Below the pieces are notes generated by a model, which was not told the origin of the DNA, searched no databases, and saw only the letters and a list, made by a program, of their open reading frames with translations. From an uncultured Lachnospiraceae bacterium (GTDB lineage Bacteria; Bacillota; Clostridia; Lachnospirales; Lachnospiraceae), in NCBI GenBank assembly GCA_947632555.1, contig CANRPU010000001.1, positions 1-64,000 of the forward strand: a stretch of 64,000 nucleotides of DNA. Direction: 5' to 3'. Shown here piece by piece: positions 50,172 to 59,917 of the stretch; within the stretch, counting starts at the first letter, position 1; each line of letters begins with the position of its first letter. Position numbers and translations under genes: made by a program.

Positions 50172-51455
50172 TCATGATCTGCTCAAGATCTCAATCTGCG
50201 GCAGAGCTACATGCCCCCAGTAACGGTGGCTCCATTCCATACCATATGCCGCATCCTCTTTTCTTTTAATTTCAAAACAAAACGCGTCCTTAATCCCGTC
50301 ACAATTATATCTGGTCCCATATCTGTTCACTTCATATAATACCAAACTTAACGTATATTTTCCCGAAACGACCTCCGCTAAATTCAAAGAAAATATAATT
50401 TCTTCTTCCTTATCCGCCCTTAGCCGCAATTCTTGCGGACTCGTCATCATACTGACCGGAGATCCATCCGCATAATTCATAACAATCCGCAAACTCAGGT
50501 CCTTAGCATCTCTATATCCTTCATAACGCAGACGGAAACGAACTTTTTCACAGTCCGTAAAACAGCCATTTGCATAATCCAGAGCCTCCAAGCTGAGCAG
50601 TTTGGCTGAAAGCCCCTGAAATTCTTCCGGCCTTTCCATATTTCTCAAATCTACAAGAGAAGAGGATTCTTTTTGGTTTCCCATATATATTTTTACTGCT
50701 TCTTCTACTCCACCGTCAAAGATTATTTTCCCCTGATCCAGCACAATACAGCGATTGCAAAGCTGCTGAATCGTATTCATATTGTGACTGACATACAGAA
50801 CCGTTCTACCCTCTTTATCCGCCACGCTTCCCATCTTGTTCAAACATTTTTCCTGAAAACGCATATCTCCCACAGCCAGGACCTCATCCATTACAAGAAT
50901 CTCCGAATCCAAATGAGCCGCAACCGCAAAGGCCAGTTTTACATACATTCCGGAAGAATACCTCTTGACAGGAGTATCAATAAATTTCGCGCATTCCGAG
51001 AAAGTAATGATATCCGCAATTTTTTCATCTACCTCTCTTTTTTTCATACCTAAGATAGCGCCATTCAGATATATATTTTCCCGCCCTGTCAGTTCACCGT
51101 GAAATCCTGTCCCCACCTCAAGCATGCTGGATATTCTGCCATTCAGTTTAACGCACCCTTCCGTAGGCGCTGTTACCCTGGATAGTATTTTTAGCAGCGT
51201 AGATTTTCCTGCGCCGTTTCTTCCAATAATGCCAAGTGTATCACCTTGATATACTTTTAAATCCAGCCCATTTAAGGCCCAGAATTCCTTAGGGCCTTTT
51301 TCCATATCCACAGCTGTCAATACTGTATTGGGATCCTCTTTTCCCTGTTTTCTGGCCCACCAGCTTTGCAGATCGGCAGCAAAAGAGCCGCTTCCGATTG
51401 CTCCAAGACGATACTTTTTTCTCAGATTTTCTATTTCGATAACCGTTGCCCTCAT
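50172..51455 (-). CDS. ABC transporter ATPase (Wzt/TagH-like) with C-terminal Wzt_C-type domain
   Basis: GIIGRNGAGKSTLLKILSRV, KRYSSGMYVKLAFAVAAHLDSEILVMDEVLAVGD, ~170-aa C-terminal beta-rich extension. Confidence 0.94.
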   Translation of the reverse strand: MRATVIEIENLRKKYRLGAIGSGSFAADLQSWWARKQGKEDPNTVLTAVDMEKGPKEFWALNGLDLKVYQGDTLGIIGRNGAGKSTLLKILSRVTAPTEGCVKLNGRISSMLEVGTGFHGELTGRENIYLNGAILGMKKREVDEKIADIITFSECAKFIDTPVKRYSSGMYVKLAFAVAAHLDSEILVMDEVLAVGDMRFQEKCLNKMGSVADKEGRTVLYVSHNMNTIQQLCNRCIVLDQGKIIFDGGVEEAVKIYMGNQKESSSLVDLRNMERPEEFQGLSAKLLSLEALDYANGCFTDCEKVRFRLRYEGYRDAKDLSLRIVMNYADGSPVSMMTSPQELRLRADKEEEIIFSLNLAEVVSGKYTLSLVLYEVNRYGTRYNCDGIKDAFCFEIKRKEDAAYGMEWSHRYWGHVALPQIEILSRS

Positions 51456-51467
51456 TGTTCTGCTTCC

Positions 51468-52310
51468 TTATACCGTATCCATAAAAGTTTTTTCAACTCT
51501 ATTAAATAAAACCGCGCCCAGCAAGAAAATAACTCCTGTCACCCCCCAGCTGATTCCCCAGGACAAAAACGGAATTTCTCCGATTCCTAAAAAAGCATAT
51601 CGGAAAATCACAATAGCAGGAGCAATAGGGTTCAGCAGATATAAGAACTGATATTTCTCGGGAATTTGACTCAGTGGATAAACTATAGGGCTGGCATACA
51701 TCCAAAGCTGCACCCCAAACGTTACCAAAACACTTAAATCTCGGTATTTCGTTGTCACTGAAGATACAATAATACCGATTCCCATACCCAGTACCGCCAC
51801 CTGCAATACCAAGGCGGGCAGAAGCAGGATGCTGCCATTCATCCGAATGGTTACTCCCGATATCATATAAATTCCGCAAATCACCAAAAACAATACAAAC
51901 TGTATCAAGAAATCCAGTAATCCCGTCAACACTGTTGAAATTGGCATCACTAACCGGGGAAAATACACTTTTCCAAGGATTCCGGCATTATTTACAAAAG
52001 TTCCTGATGTCTGATTAATACAAGTCGCGAAATAGGACCATAAAATATTTCCACCAAAATAGAACGCTAATGCGGGAACCCCTTCTGTCGGTATCTGCGC
52101 GATACCACCAAATACAACCGCATACATAAATGTTGTAAAAAGCGGGTTAATGATCAGCCAAAGAGGCCCCAATATCGTCTGCTTATATCGGGTAGTATAA
52201 TTTCTCTTCACAAACAGGAAGATCAAATCTTTATACGCTGCCAATTCTCTTAAATTTAATTCATACCATTTATTACCCGGTTTTAAAACTGTTGTCCAAT
52301 TTTCTTCCAT
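51468..52310 (-). CDS. ABC transporter permease (Wzm/TagG-like polysaccharide export)
   Basis: LRELAAYKDLIFLFVKRNYTTRYKQTILGPLWLIINPLFTTFMYAVVFG, KVYFPRLVMPISTVL, LNPIAPAIVIFRYAFLG. Confidence 0.95.
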   Translation of the reverse strand: MEENWTTVLKPGNKWYELNLRELAAYKDLIFLFVKRNYTTRYKQTILGPLWLIINPLFTTFMYAVVFGGIAQIPTEGVPALAFYFGGNILWSYFATCINQTSGTFVNNAGILGKVYFPRLVMPISTVLTGLLDFLIQFVLFLVICGIYMISGVTIRMNGSILLLPALVLQVAVLGMGIGIIVSSVTTKYRDLSVLVTFGVQLWMYASPIVYPLSQIPEKYQFLYLLNPIAPAIVIFRYAFLGIGEIPFLSWGISWGVTGVIFLLGAVLFNRVEKTFMDTV

Positions 52311-52558
52311 CTTAAATACCTTTTCTTTCTAACACAGACCCTTTCGAAGAATCCTCTTTATGCATCTAATACGTCTATCCTTTTTCCTTTTTACATTATA
52401 ATACAGCTTGGGATTCAATACAAAATATACTATCTTCTTTCTTCTTTAATTTGCATTATACCAGTCATCTTCCAACATATGATTATAAACCCCTGCCAAA
52501 ACAAGTTGAGAAAAAGAGAGCCGACAAAGAACCGGTATTATCCTGATTTATTCTCCTT

Positions 52559-54073
52559 CTATTTCATCAATAATACTTTTTCTTTCCCATAGTAGTCCGC
52601 GATATTCTCGTTAATCCAGTAATTCACGTTTCCTTCTTCTACAACATCGGTAAAGTACAATACCTTAGGCCGGACAGTAAAAGGCTCTACCTCTACAACG
52701 CTTATTGTATCATCCTGATAGAGAGCCAGCCTTTCCTGTGCCTGCTCATAATAACTTCTGGCTTCTCCATTTACCAAAGAACGCAGTGCGGACATGGAAG
52801 AAAATGTATTTTTATCAGATGTTCCCACAAACACCAGCAATATCAGGGCAAACGCCAGCCACCGGTATGCCCACAGATATTTTTTCAGGATATCCTTTAT
52901 TGCGCAACAGTCTTTCCAAAAATCTTTTTGACTGTTTTCCATCTTTCTTTGTATCCATCCTGTCCAGTAAAACGCGTTTATCCATATCACAATATAAAAA
53001 ACGCTTTGTATCTGATTCTGTATTCTTCCGGAATCCACATTACCCACTCCATATAGCGAAGGAGTAAATGCCGCGGCAAATAAGCAAAAACTCCCTATGC
53101 TGACCAGTCCTGGCAGCTGATACGTTATATTTTTTTCACGCTTTATAATCTTCCAGATAACCGGAGCAGCTACCAGCAGACACGCAATCAGCAGTGGAGA
53201 AATCCAATGTCGCAAATAACGAAAAGATTCCGAAAAAGACAACAGTATTGCGCTGGCAGGCGGCATTCCAACCGATTGAGAATGCCTCGTTGCATTTCCC
53301 GGTGCCAGCATACTGATCACAAATCCACAGCCTAAAGACAAAAAAGAAATTACCTTATACCACGTCAGCCGCTTCCGTTCTATGAATATATACACTGCGT
53401 ACCACAGCATGCATTCTAAAACCGTTCCATACTGTCCGCCTCCTATTATAAAAGCAAATAAAATAAGGAGTATTCCTGACACCGTTATCCGTCCATTGCT
53501 TTTTAATCTCTCTATGTGAAACGCAAACGCAAACAACAACAGTGTAGAAAAATGCAGAAAAGTGTAAGCTACCGCTCCGCTATACCAATACAACGCTTCC
53601 ACTGGTCCCGGCAATGTCTGAAGCAATAAAAATACTATCAGAGCCCATAAAATGACTCTATCACGCTTATCATCTGTGTAATATTTTATCAGGATTTCCT
53701 TGACTAGGCAGTACGTACCAAGCAGTATTATAATCAACATTACACACGGTGTTATCCAAGTCAGCCGTTCAGACAGCATTCCCGGATTCAGACTGTCCAG
53801 AAAATCAACGGTAAAGCAGCCTTGCCACGTCCGGTATGCTTCTATTATGTGTATAAATGCGTAATATAAAACAGAACACATATCGTCGGTGGTTACCCAG
53901 ATTTGATGTACCACCTTGCCCATAGCGTAATCATCCGCGGCCATAACATTATAACGTCCGATCACCAGCAACGGAATCAGACTGACCGTCAGCAAAAGTA
54001 GCATATATCGTTCAAATCGGTCATGTTTTTTTGCCAAATTCTGTAATTTTCTCTTTCCCTGTTCCATCATCAT
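52559..54073 (-). CDS. DUF6056-like polytopic membrane protein, copy 2
   Basis: GRYNVMAADDYAMGKV; C-terminus identical to copy 1. Confidence 0.85.
   Translation of the reverse strand: MMMEQGKRKLQNLAKKHDRFERYMLLLLTVSLIPLLVIGRYNVMAADDYAMGKVVHQIWVTTDDMCSVLYYAFIHIIEAYRTWQGCFTVDFLDSLNPGMLSERLTWITPCVMLIIILLGTYCLVKEILIKYYTDDKRDRVILWALIVFLLLQTLPGPVEALYWYSGAVAYTFLHFSTLLLFAFAFHIERLKSNGRITVSGILLILFAFIIGGGQYGTVLECMLWYAVYIFIERKRLTWYKVISFLSLGCGFVISMLAPGNATRHSQSVGMPPASAILLSFSESFRYLRHWISPLLIACLLVAAPVIWKIIKREKNITYQLPGLVSIGSFCLFAAAFTPSLYGVGNVDSGRIQNQIQSVFYIVIWINAFYWTGWIQRKMENSQKDFWKDCCAIKDILKKYLWAYRWLAFALILLVFVGTSDKNTFSSMSALRSLVNGEARSYYEQAQERLALYQDDTISVVEVEPFTVRPKVLYFTDVVEEGNVNYWINENIADYYGKEKVLLMK
52581..52816. 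repeat. 236-bp perfect direct repeat, copy B
   Basis: Base-by-base identical to 45571-45806. Confidence 0.95.
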
Positions 54074-55107
54074 CCGTTTCCTTTTTTGCTTCTTAAGATC
54101 TCATATCGGCGGAATAAATATAATTCCATGTGATTCCGCAAGCACGGATTTTCCATAGTTTTCAGAATCCGCTTCATTCTTGAGGATGTCCTTACTTCTT
54201 TTCCATATTTTATCACACATTTCCCTGTATGGGAACCCGCGACCTGCTTTATCGGCGCAGTCAGGCCTTTCTGCCCAAGTATCTCCCGCAAGCGCAAATG
54301 CGGTGTCAGCATATTGTCCAGCATATAGCAGGCGTAGGACCACAACTGCCGTTCCAAAACTTTCCACCGGGATTTCTTAGTCCTGAAGCACTCTTCCAAG
54401 TGTCCCACCAGAAGCAGGAGCTCTTCAGTATAATAAATTCTCACAATGGCATGGGATATGGAGGTTTCCCGCATCCGATAAAAGTAATCATGCTGACCTC
54501 TCAAGTATACAACCTTTTCTGCTTTTAAAAGACACGAAAAAACAGGCTGCACCCTCTCCCCAGCCGGATTCGTTCATCAACAGTTCCCTGCCATAACAGC
54601 AGCAACGCCCTGCGAAATAACTTTGCGCAGAGAGATGGCTGAAATCCAAAAGAAAAATATTCCCCTTTACTCAGCATGCAGGGATATATTTTCTCTTCCA
54701 GTTCTTTTTTCCGTAGACCCCGCCTTCCATATTCTGAGTAAGGGCCTCCTGCTCCTTCTCTTTCGCGAGCATAAAATCCGCGATTACGATATCCGCGGTT
54801 TCCCGTTTCGCCGCCAGGCATAAGTTTTGCAGCATATCGGACGCGATCCAATCGTCCCCGTCCACGTAAGCCGCGTAATGCCCGCCGCCAGACCGGCTTT
54901 TCTGGCGCTGACAAGCCCGCCAAGCACTCTCACCCTTGCATTTACCGTGGCGTACCCGTCACAAAGCTGTCCCGTGCTGTCAGTAGAGCCATCATCCACC
55001 AGCAACAGTTCAAAATCAGTAAAACTCTGCGCCAGAATACTGTTCACACATTTTCTGATATAATCTTCCACATTATAAGCAGGTACGATAATACTTACAA
55101 ACGGCAT
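54070..55107 (-). pseudogene. GT2 glycosyltransferase pseudogene (several frameshifts)
   Basis: Fragments in different frames (54784-55107, 54671-54865, 54525-54923, 54070-54552) are colinear with the intact 55985-57127 GT2. Confidence 0.88.
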
Positions 55108-55152
55108 CTTCTTTTCTCTCCTACTGCTTTCTGTTGATCCACCATTGTTTCC

Positions 55153-55567
55153 CTACGCATCCTCACGATCCCGGAGAGAGGCATAGATAGGATTTCCCAG
55201 TTTCGGAATATCTCCTAATGTTAAAAATACGTATCCGTTACAACAATGCGCTATTCTGCATCTTTTTTCTACCGCTTTAAAATGCAGTGGCTTATTCGGA
55301 TCATCATATATATTATCCAGCAATCGTCCTTCATAGCACTGTGTCATCACGCCAATCCCCAAATTTACATATACGCTCCATATACGTTAAAATTATACGC
55401 TCCCAGCCGTTTTTGTGACAGACCTTTCTAATCTCATTGGGAGTATGACCTATAGGCAGTATCCCGTCTTTCCATTTCCGTTGCCTTGTAATATAACAGT
55501 AATGACATTTCAGATTACAGGTGGTAATAGGAATATAGCACTCTACATATCTTTTTATCTTATCCAT
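55153..55567 (-). pseudogene. Radical SAM pseudogene with large internal deletion
   Basis: N-terminal fragment IKRYVECYIPITTCNLKCHYCY and C-terminal fragment VMTQCYEGRLLDNIY...HCCNGYVFLTLGDIPKLGNPIYASLRDR match the ends of the 47102-48124 protein. Confidence 0.88.
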
Positions 55568-55589
55568 AAATGATCTTCTTCATAAACTC

Positions 55590-55975
55590 ATGGTACATTG
55601 CGCTTATCTTATACGCATGATATCTGCAAGCACCTTTCGGAAGTTCTTCCAATATTTTAAACTGTCCACCTCATATCGGACATGATCCAACTCCTGCACC
55701 TATTTATAGATTTCCGCCATTTCAATGTCCGTATCGATTTCTTCCACCGTTTCATAAACCGAAAGCAGTGTTTCGCTCAGTTTCTTCCGCGTCTTTATAT
55801 TCAATACTCCCTCCGCATCATTCCTTAAAAGAAGCAGCACTCCCCGCCTATCAGGATCAGATGGTCTTCTTCGCAAAGCAGCTTGCGAAAAAAGATGGCA
55901 TAGTCCCCCAGATTTCCATGATTCGGCGTTCCAAAAATCACTACATTTTTACGCCCTTATTAATTCCGTACTTTT
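55590..55975 (-). pseudogene. Polysaccharide pyruvyl transferase remnant
   Basis: Minus strand reads VVIFGTPNHGNLGDYAIFFRKLL (typical PS_pyruv_trans N-terminus) then stops and further frame breaks. Confidence 0.65.
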
Positions 55976-55984
55976 CCCTTATCC

Positions 55985-57127
55985 TCACTTTGTCCTTTGC
56001 CGCTTTGATGGCGTGGGATAACAAGGCAGACACACTCTGTTCCAAAGAATTGAAACTGCCCTGTTTATCAATGGTACTTTTTCATACAGATGGAACAAAT
56101 ATAAATTTATTTTTGGCAGAAGCCCCTCTTCTGCTATTACGCGCAATATCCTTTTCGCTCTCGAAGAAGTTCTGCACTTCGCACAATATGCGATCATTGC
56201 CTGTCCTGCGGATGAAGTTTTTATAACGGACAGCTGCCTTTGAAAACTCTTGGAAAAAAACAACGTCTTAAAATTCAGGCATGCTGATATCATGTTTTCA
56301 AACATATAACACGCATATAGGCATAATTGTCCATGCAGTATATCCTGCCATTCCGCATATTTATTAAATTGTACATTCATACCGTTCAGCAGTCTTAATA
56401 TTTCTTCCGCGTAAAAAGTTTTTTTAACAGAATGAGATATTGAATCAGACCTTATCCGGTAATAATACAGATACTGTTCTTTCAGATAACAGATATTGTC
56501 TGCCGCAAGAAGCACAGGATAAAAACATGCCGCGTCTTCGCCCAGTTTGATATTTTCATCTACCTGCATCTGGACCGCTCCAAGCAGCTCCCTCTTAAAA
56601 ACCTTTGCCCATACATGCGGCCAAAAACCAAAGGAAAAATATTCTCCCTTACACAGCATATGAGGATATACTTTTCTGATCAATTCTTTCTTGGAATACC
56701 GGCCCGCCCTCATATTCTGTGTAGTACCGGATTTTTCTTCCGGACTTGCGATAAAAAAATCCGCTATCACAATATCCGTGTTCTGTGCGGCAGCGCACCC
56801 ACAAAGTTTTTCAAACATATCCCGAGCGACCCAGTCATCTCCGTCCACATAAGCCGCATACTCACCTGCCGCTTCTGCCAGACCGGCTTTTCTGGCGCTG
56901 ACCAGTCCTCCGTTTTCTTTATGGATTACTCTCACTCTTGCATCGTTCTGCGCATAATGATCGCAGATCTCACCCGTGCTGTCCACAGATCCGTCATCCA
57001 CCAGCAGCAGTTCAAAATCAGTAAAACTCTGCGCCAGAATACTGTCCACGCACTCTCTGATATAATCTTCCACATTATAGGCTGGTACAATAATACTCAA
57101 AAAAGGTATATGCTTGTTTCTTTGCAT
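55985..57127 (-). CDS. Family 2 glycosyltransferase
   Basis: LSIIVPAYNVEDYIRECVDSILAQSFTDFELLLVDDGSVDSTGEICD, AAYVDGDDWVARDMFEKL. Confidence 0.93.
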   Translation of the reverse strand: MQRNKHIPFLSIIVPAYNVEDYIRECVDSILAQSFTDFELLLVDDGSVDSTGEICDHYAQNDARVRVIHKENGGLVSARKAGLAEAAGEYAAYVDGDDWVARDMFEKLCGCAAAQNTDIVIADFFIASPEEKSGTTQNMRAGRYSKKELIRKVYPHMLCKGEYFSFGFWPHVWAKVFKRELLGAVQMQVDENIKLGEDAACFYPVLLAADNICYLKEQYLYYYRIRSDSISHSVKKTFYAEEILRLLNGMNVQFNKYAEWQDILHGQLCLYACYMFENMISACLNFKTLFFSKSFQRQLSVIKTSSAGQAMIAYCAKCRTSSRAKRILRVIAEEGLLPKINLYLFHLYEKVPLINRAVSILWNRVCLPCYPTPSKRQRTK

Positions 57128-58360
57128 TTAATAAAATCTCTCCCTGAACTTATACCACTCCATCTGCAGCCATCGTAAACGTTGGAACTCCTCCTGCAGT
57201 TTTTTATTATCTATGGATAAATCCTCCGTATCGCACTGCTCCGTATATAATACGGCATTCTTATCCTTTTTAAGTTCTTTTAATATTCCCGCGTTTTGTA
57301 AGAACGCTTCATATTCCGCAAATTTCACATTAAAATTAGAATTAAAATCGCTGTAATCCGTTTCTTGATACAGCTGGTATAAATCTTTTCTTTTTTTTGT
57401 ATTGACCGACGGTATCTTAAAAAAATCTACCAGTTCCTGCACTCTTAAATCTGTCCTGCGTGGCGGCAGATACACCATGGCCGGCTTGCCGGCCAGCAGC
57501 GCGATCAGATTTCCATGTATTCTTGAGCCAAACATAAAATCAACATTATGATCCACCCATTGGAACCATGCCGGGAGCTGATAAAAAAAATGTATCTTTT
57601 TTTCACTCAACAATTTCACGCCAAGGCAGGAATATTTTTTTATCAATTCCTTTATGTTTATGTTTCTTTCTCCATATAAAACACTTCTATATTCATCCTG
57701 ATCAATATATTCGGCACGATACTCCCTGAATGCTTTTTGCACAAGCGCATCACGGAAATCTCTTACTCTGCCGTTTAACACCACTCTGAAATCCTCCCTG
57801 CGGACCACAGTCTTGTCTATATGCAGCAATCCATTTTGATACATAGAGGGACATCCTGTCGCAATCACTCTGCCGGCGCTGTCCTTTCCCCACACACGTT
57901 CTATTACTTCTTGTGTCATGTATCCTCTGCACGCAAATTTCCCACCGCTTTTATCTACGATATTTATAAGCTCTTTTAAGGGTACTTTTATCCGACTGCA
58001 TAATTCCGAAAGAGTTTCATATTTATTCCATGATAACCCAATACCCATACAATAGATCGGTATTGTAATGCCTTCCAGCAGTGAAATGACATTATAAATA
58101 AAATCTGTATTTTCCTGCAGTATATTTGCCAGTGGATAAATTACTAAGTCAAACTCCTCATTGATTTTCGATTTATATTGATCCGCGTCATCATGCATTG
58201 CATACCAGTCATAAAATGCATATTCATTTTCTCCAAGCTCACAAGCATACCGGCAGCCTTCCATAAACATCAGGTTTCCGGTATTGCCAATATAGAGCTC
58301 TATCAGTTTGTCAAGATTTCCCCCCCGCACTTTCGTTATTTCGCTTGTTTTCAACAACAT
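57128..58360 (-). CDS. Polysaccharide pyruvyl transferase family protein
   Basis: IELYIGNTGNLMFMEG, GSRIHGNLIALLAGKPAMVYLPPRRTDLRVQEL. Confidence 0.85.
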   Translation of the reverse strand: MLLKTSEITKVRGGNLDKLIELYIGNTGNLMFMEGCRYACELGENEYAFYDWYAMHDDADQYKSKINEEFDLVIYPLANILQENTDFIYNVISLLEGITIPIYCMGIGLSWNKYETLSELCSRIKVPLKELINIVDKSGGKFACRGYMTQEVIERVWGKDSAGRVIATGCPSMYQNGLLHIDKTVVRREDFRVVLNGRVRDFRDALVQKAFREYRAEYIDQDEYRSVLYGERNINIKELIKKYSCLGVKLLSEKKIHFFYQLPAWFQWVDHNVDFMFGSRIHGNLIALLAGKPAMVYLPPRRTDLRVQELVDFFKIPSVNTKKRKDLYQLYQETDYSDFNSNFNVKFAEYEAFLQNAGILKELKKDKNAVLYTEQCDTEDLSIDNKKLQEEFQRLRWLQMEWYKFRERFY

Positions 58361-58393
58361 TCATCCAGTTTTTTGTCTGCATGATCAATATTT

Positions 58394-59899
58394 TCATCTT
58401 ATTATCTCCATCTCATCCCTTATATCCGGCGCGTTTTTTACATACGCCTGAATCCTGATACGCCTATTTCTTAAAAATAAGTTCCAGGGTATCCGCAGCC
58501 TGCCCGAAACTTCTTTCCCATTAATCCGGTACACAATTTCATCTGCACTTTTCAAATTATTAGTACAATATTGATACAAGCCAAGTCTGGGTCTATGAAA
58601 ACGGGTAACATATCTTTCCGCCATATTTCCGTCTGCCAGCAGCTTTATATACTTGATATCAATATTTTTCTTTTCAAATACTTCGATTTCTCCAATACCA
58701 AATTCTTTATTCCTATCATACTCAAAGCTTATCCGCATAGTTTGAACCGGCGGCAGTTCAGGTATCGGCAGGTGAACCTCTCCATACATATGGGTATACG
58801 TCTTTGTAATCTCTTTCCCGGCACATTCCAGTCGGATTTTGACAAAGGTTCCAATTCCCCATATGGAAATACTTTCCAACACATACTGCTTATCCAGCGT
58901 TACCGATACTGCTTTTTTTTCATCTTTTTCTGCCGGCTTCCATAACCCGCTCATCTTTATCTCTTCAACATTATGTATTTCCGAAGCATCAAACAGCATA
59001 AAATCATTTAAACCGCCCGCCTCTCCGGAAGAAGTCCTTACCTCTCCAAATAACAGCAGATTATCGCTTCTTCTTTGCCAGAAAACCTGATCGCTGTTGA
59101 TCATACGCTTTGCAAACACCACGGCGTTCTGGCTTTCGTGACATGAAAGCGCTTCAAAAAATACACTTTGCTCCAGCGTTTTGCCATACCACCTACTTCT
59201 GCTTGGTACACGGACTCTTTTTTCCCAATCGTAAAAAGGATTATCTAATCTGCCTTCATTTTTAACCAGTCTGGTCTGTGGAAATTTGGTACTTTCCAGA
59301 TTTATTTCCCTGTAATCGTCCAAAGCCGAAAAATTGGTGCCATAGGCGAATGCTTTCAGGACAACAGGACAATATCCCTTTTTTTCCTTCAGCACTTCCC
59401 CCATTGCCTTGTCAAAAACAAGTGACAGCATTCGGTGATCCACATGGTGATCAAGGTCAGTACAAACAATCAGATCTGGCAGCAATCTTAGAATAAGGCT
59501 TTTTACATCTTTAAAATAATTTTCCCTATTGTAATCATGATGCCTTCCCTCAGACAAAAACGCGTAATCTTCAAATGTTTCCACACCATAGGTTTGGCTA
59601 TGACCTGCGCGTGATTTTATTTTTGTTCCCCCGCCATAGTAAAAAATATGCCGGCGCATATCCTCATTTGAAGTATCAGGATACCCTAAAACCGTGATTT
59701 TATCCGCTGGAATTCCTAAAATCCGCAAAGCGGCAGCCGCTTCTTGAAACCTTATCCTCGCCGGGAACTCATAATCGCCATTCGTAGCATAGCAAATACG
59801 TACATCCGCATCCGCTTCCGCAAGACCTTTTATGATAACCCCAGCCGTTCCTATTTCATCATCCTGATGTGGAATAAGGATCAACGCCTTTTTGACCAT
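58394..59899 (-). CDS. PIG-L family deacetylase with C-terminal extension
   Basis: ALILIPHQDDEIGTAGVIIKGL, ICYATNGDYEF, CTDLDHHVDHRMLSLVF. Confidence 0.92.
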   Translation of the reverse strand: MVKKALILIPHQDDEIGTAGVIIKGLAEADADVRICYATNGDYEFPARIRFQEAAAALRILGIPADKITVLGYPDTSNEDMRRHIFYYGGGTKIKSRAGHSQTYGVETFEDYAFLSEGRHHDYNRENYFKDVKSLILRLLPDLIVCTDLDHHVDHRMLSLVFDKAMGEVLKEKKGYCPVVLKAFAYGTNFSALDDYREINLESTKFPQTRLVKNEGRLDNPFYDWEKRVRVPSRSRWYGKTLEQSVFFEALSCHESQNAVVFAKRMINSDQVFWQRRSDNLLLFGEVRTSSGEAGGLNDFMLFDASEIHNVEEIKMSGLWKPAEKDEKKAVSVTLDKQYVLESISIWGIGTFVKIRLECAGKEITKTYTHMYGEVHLPIPELPPVQTMRISFEYDRNKEFGIGEIEVFEKKNIDIKYIKLLADGNMAERYVTRFHRPRLGLYQYCTNNLKSADEIVYRINGKEVSGRLRIPWNLFLRNRRIRIQAYVKNAPDIRDEMEIIR

Positions 59900-59917
59900 A
59901 CCAAACTACCACCTTTT

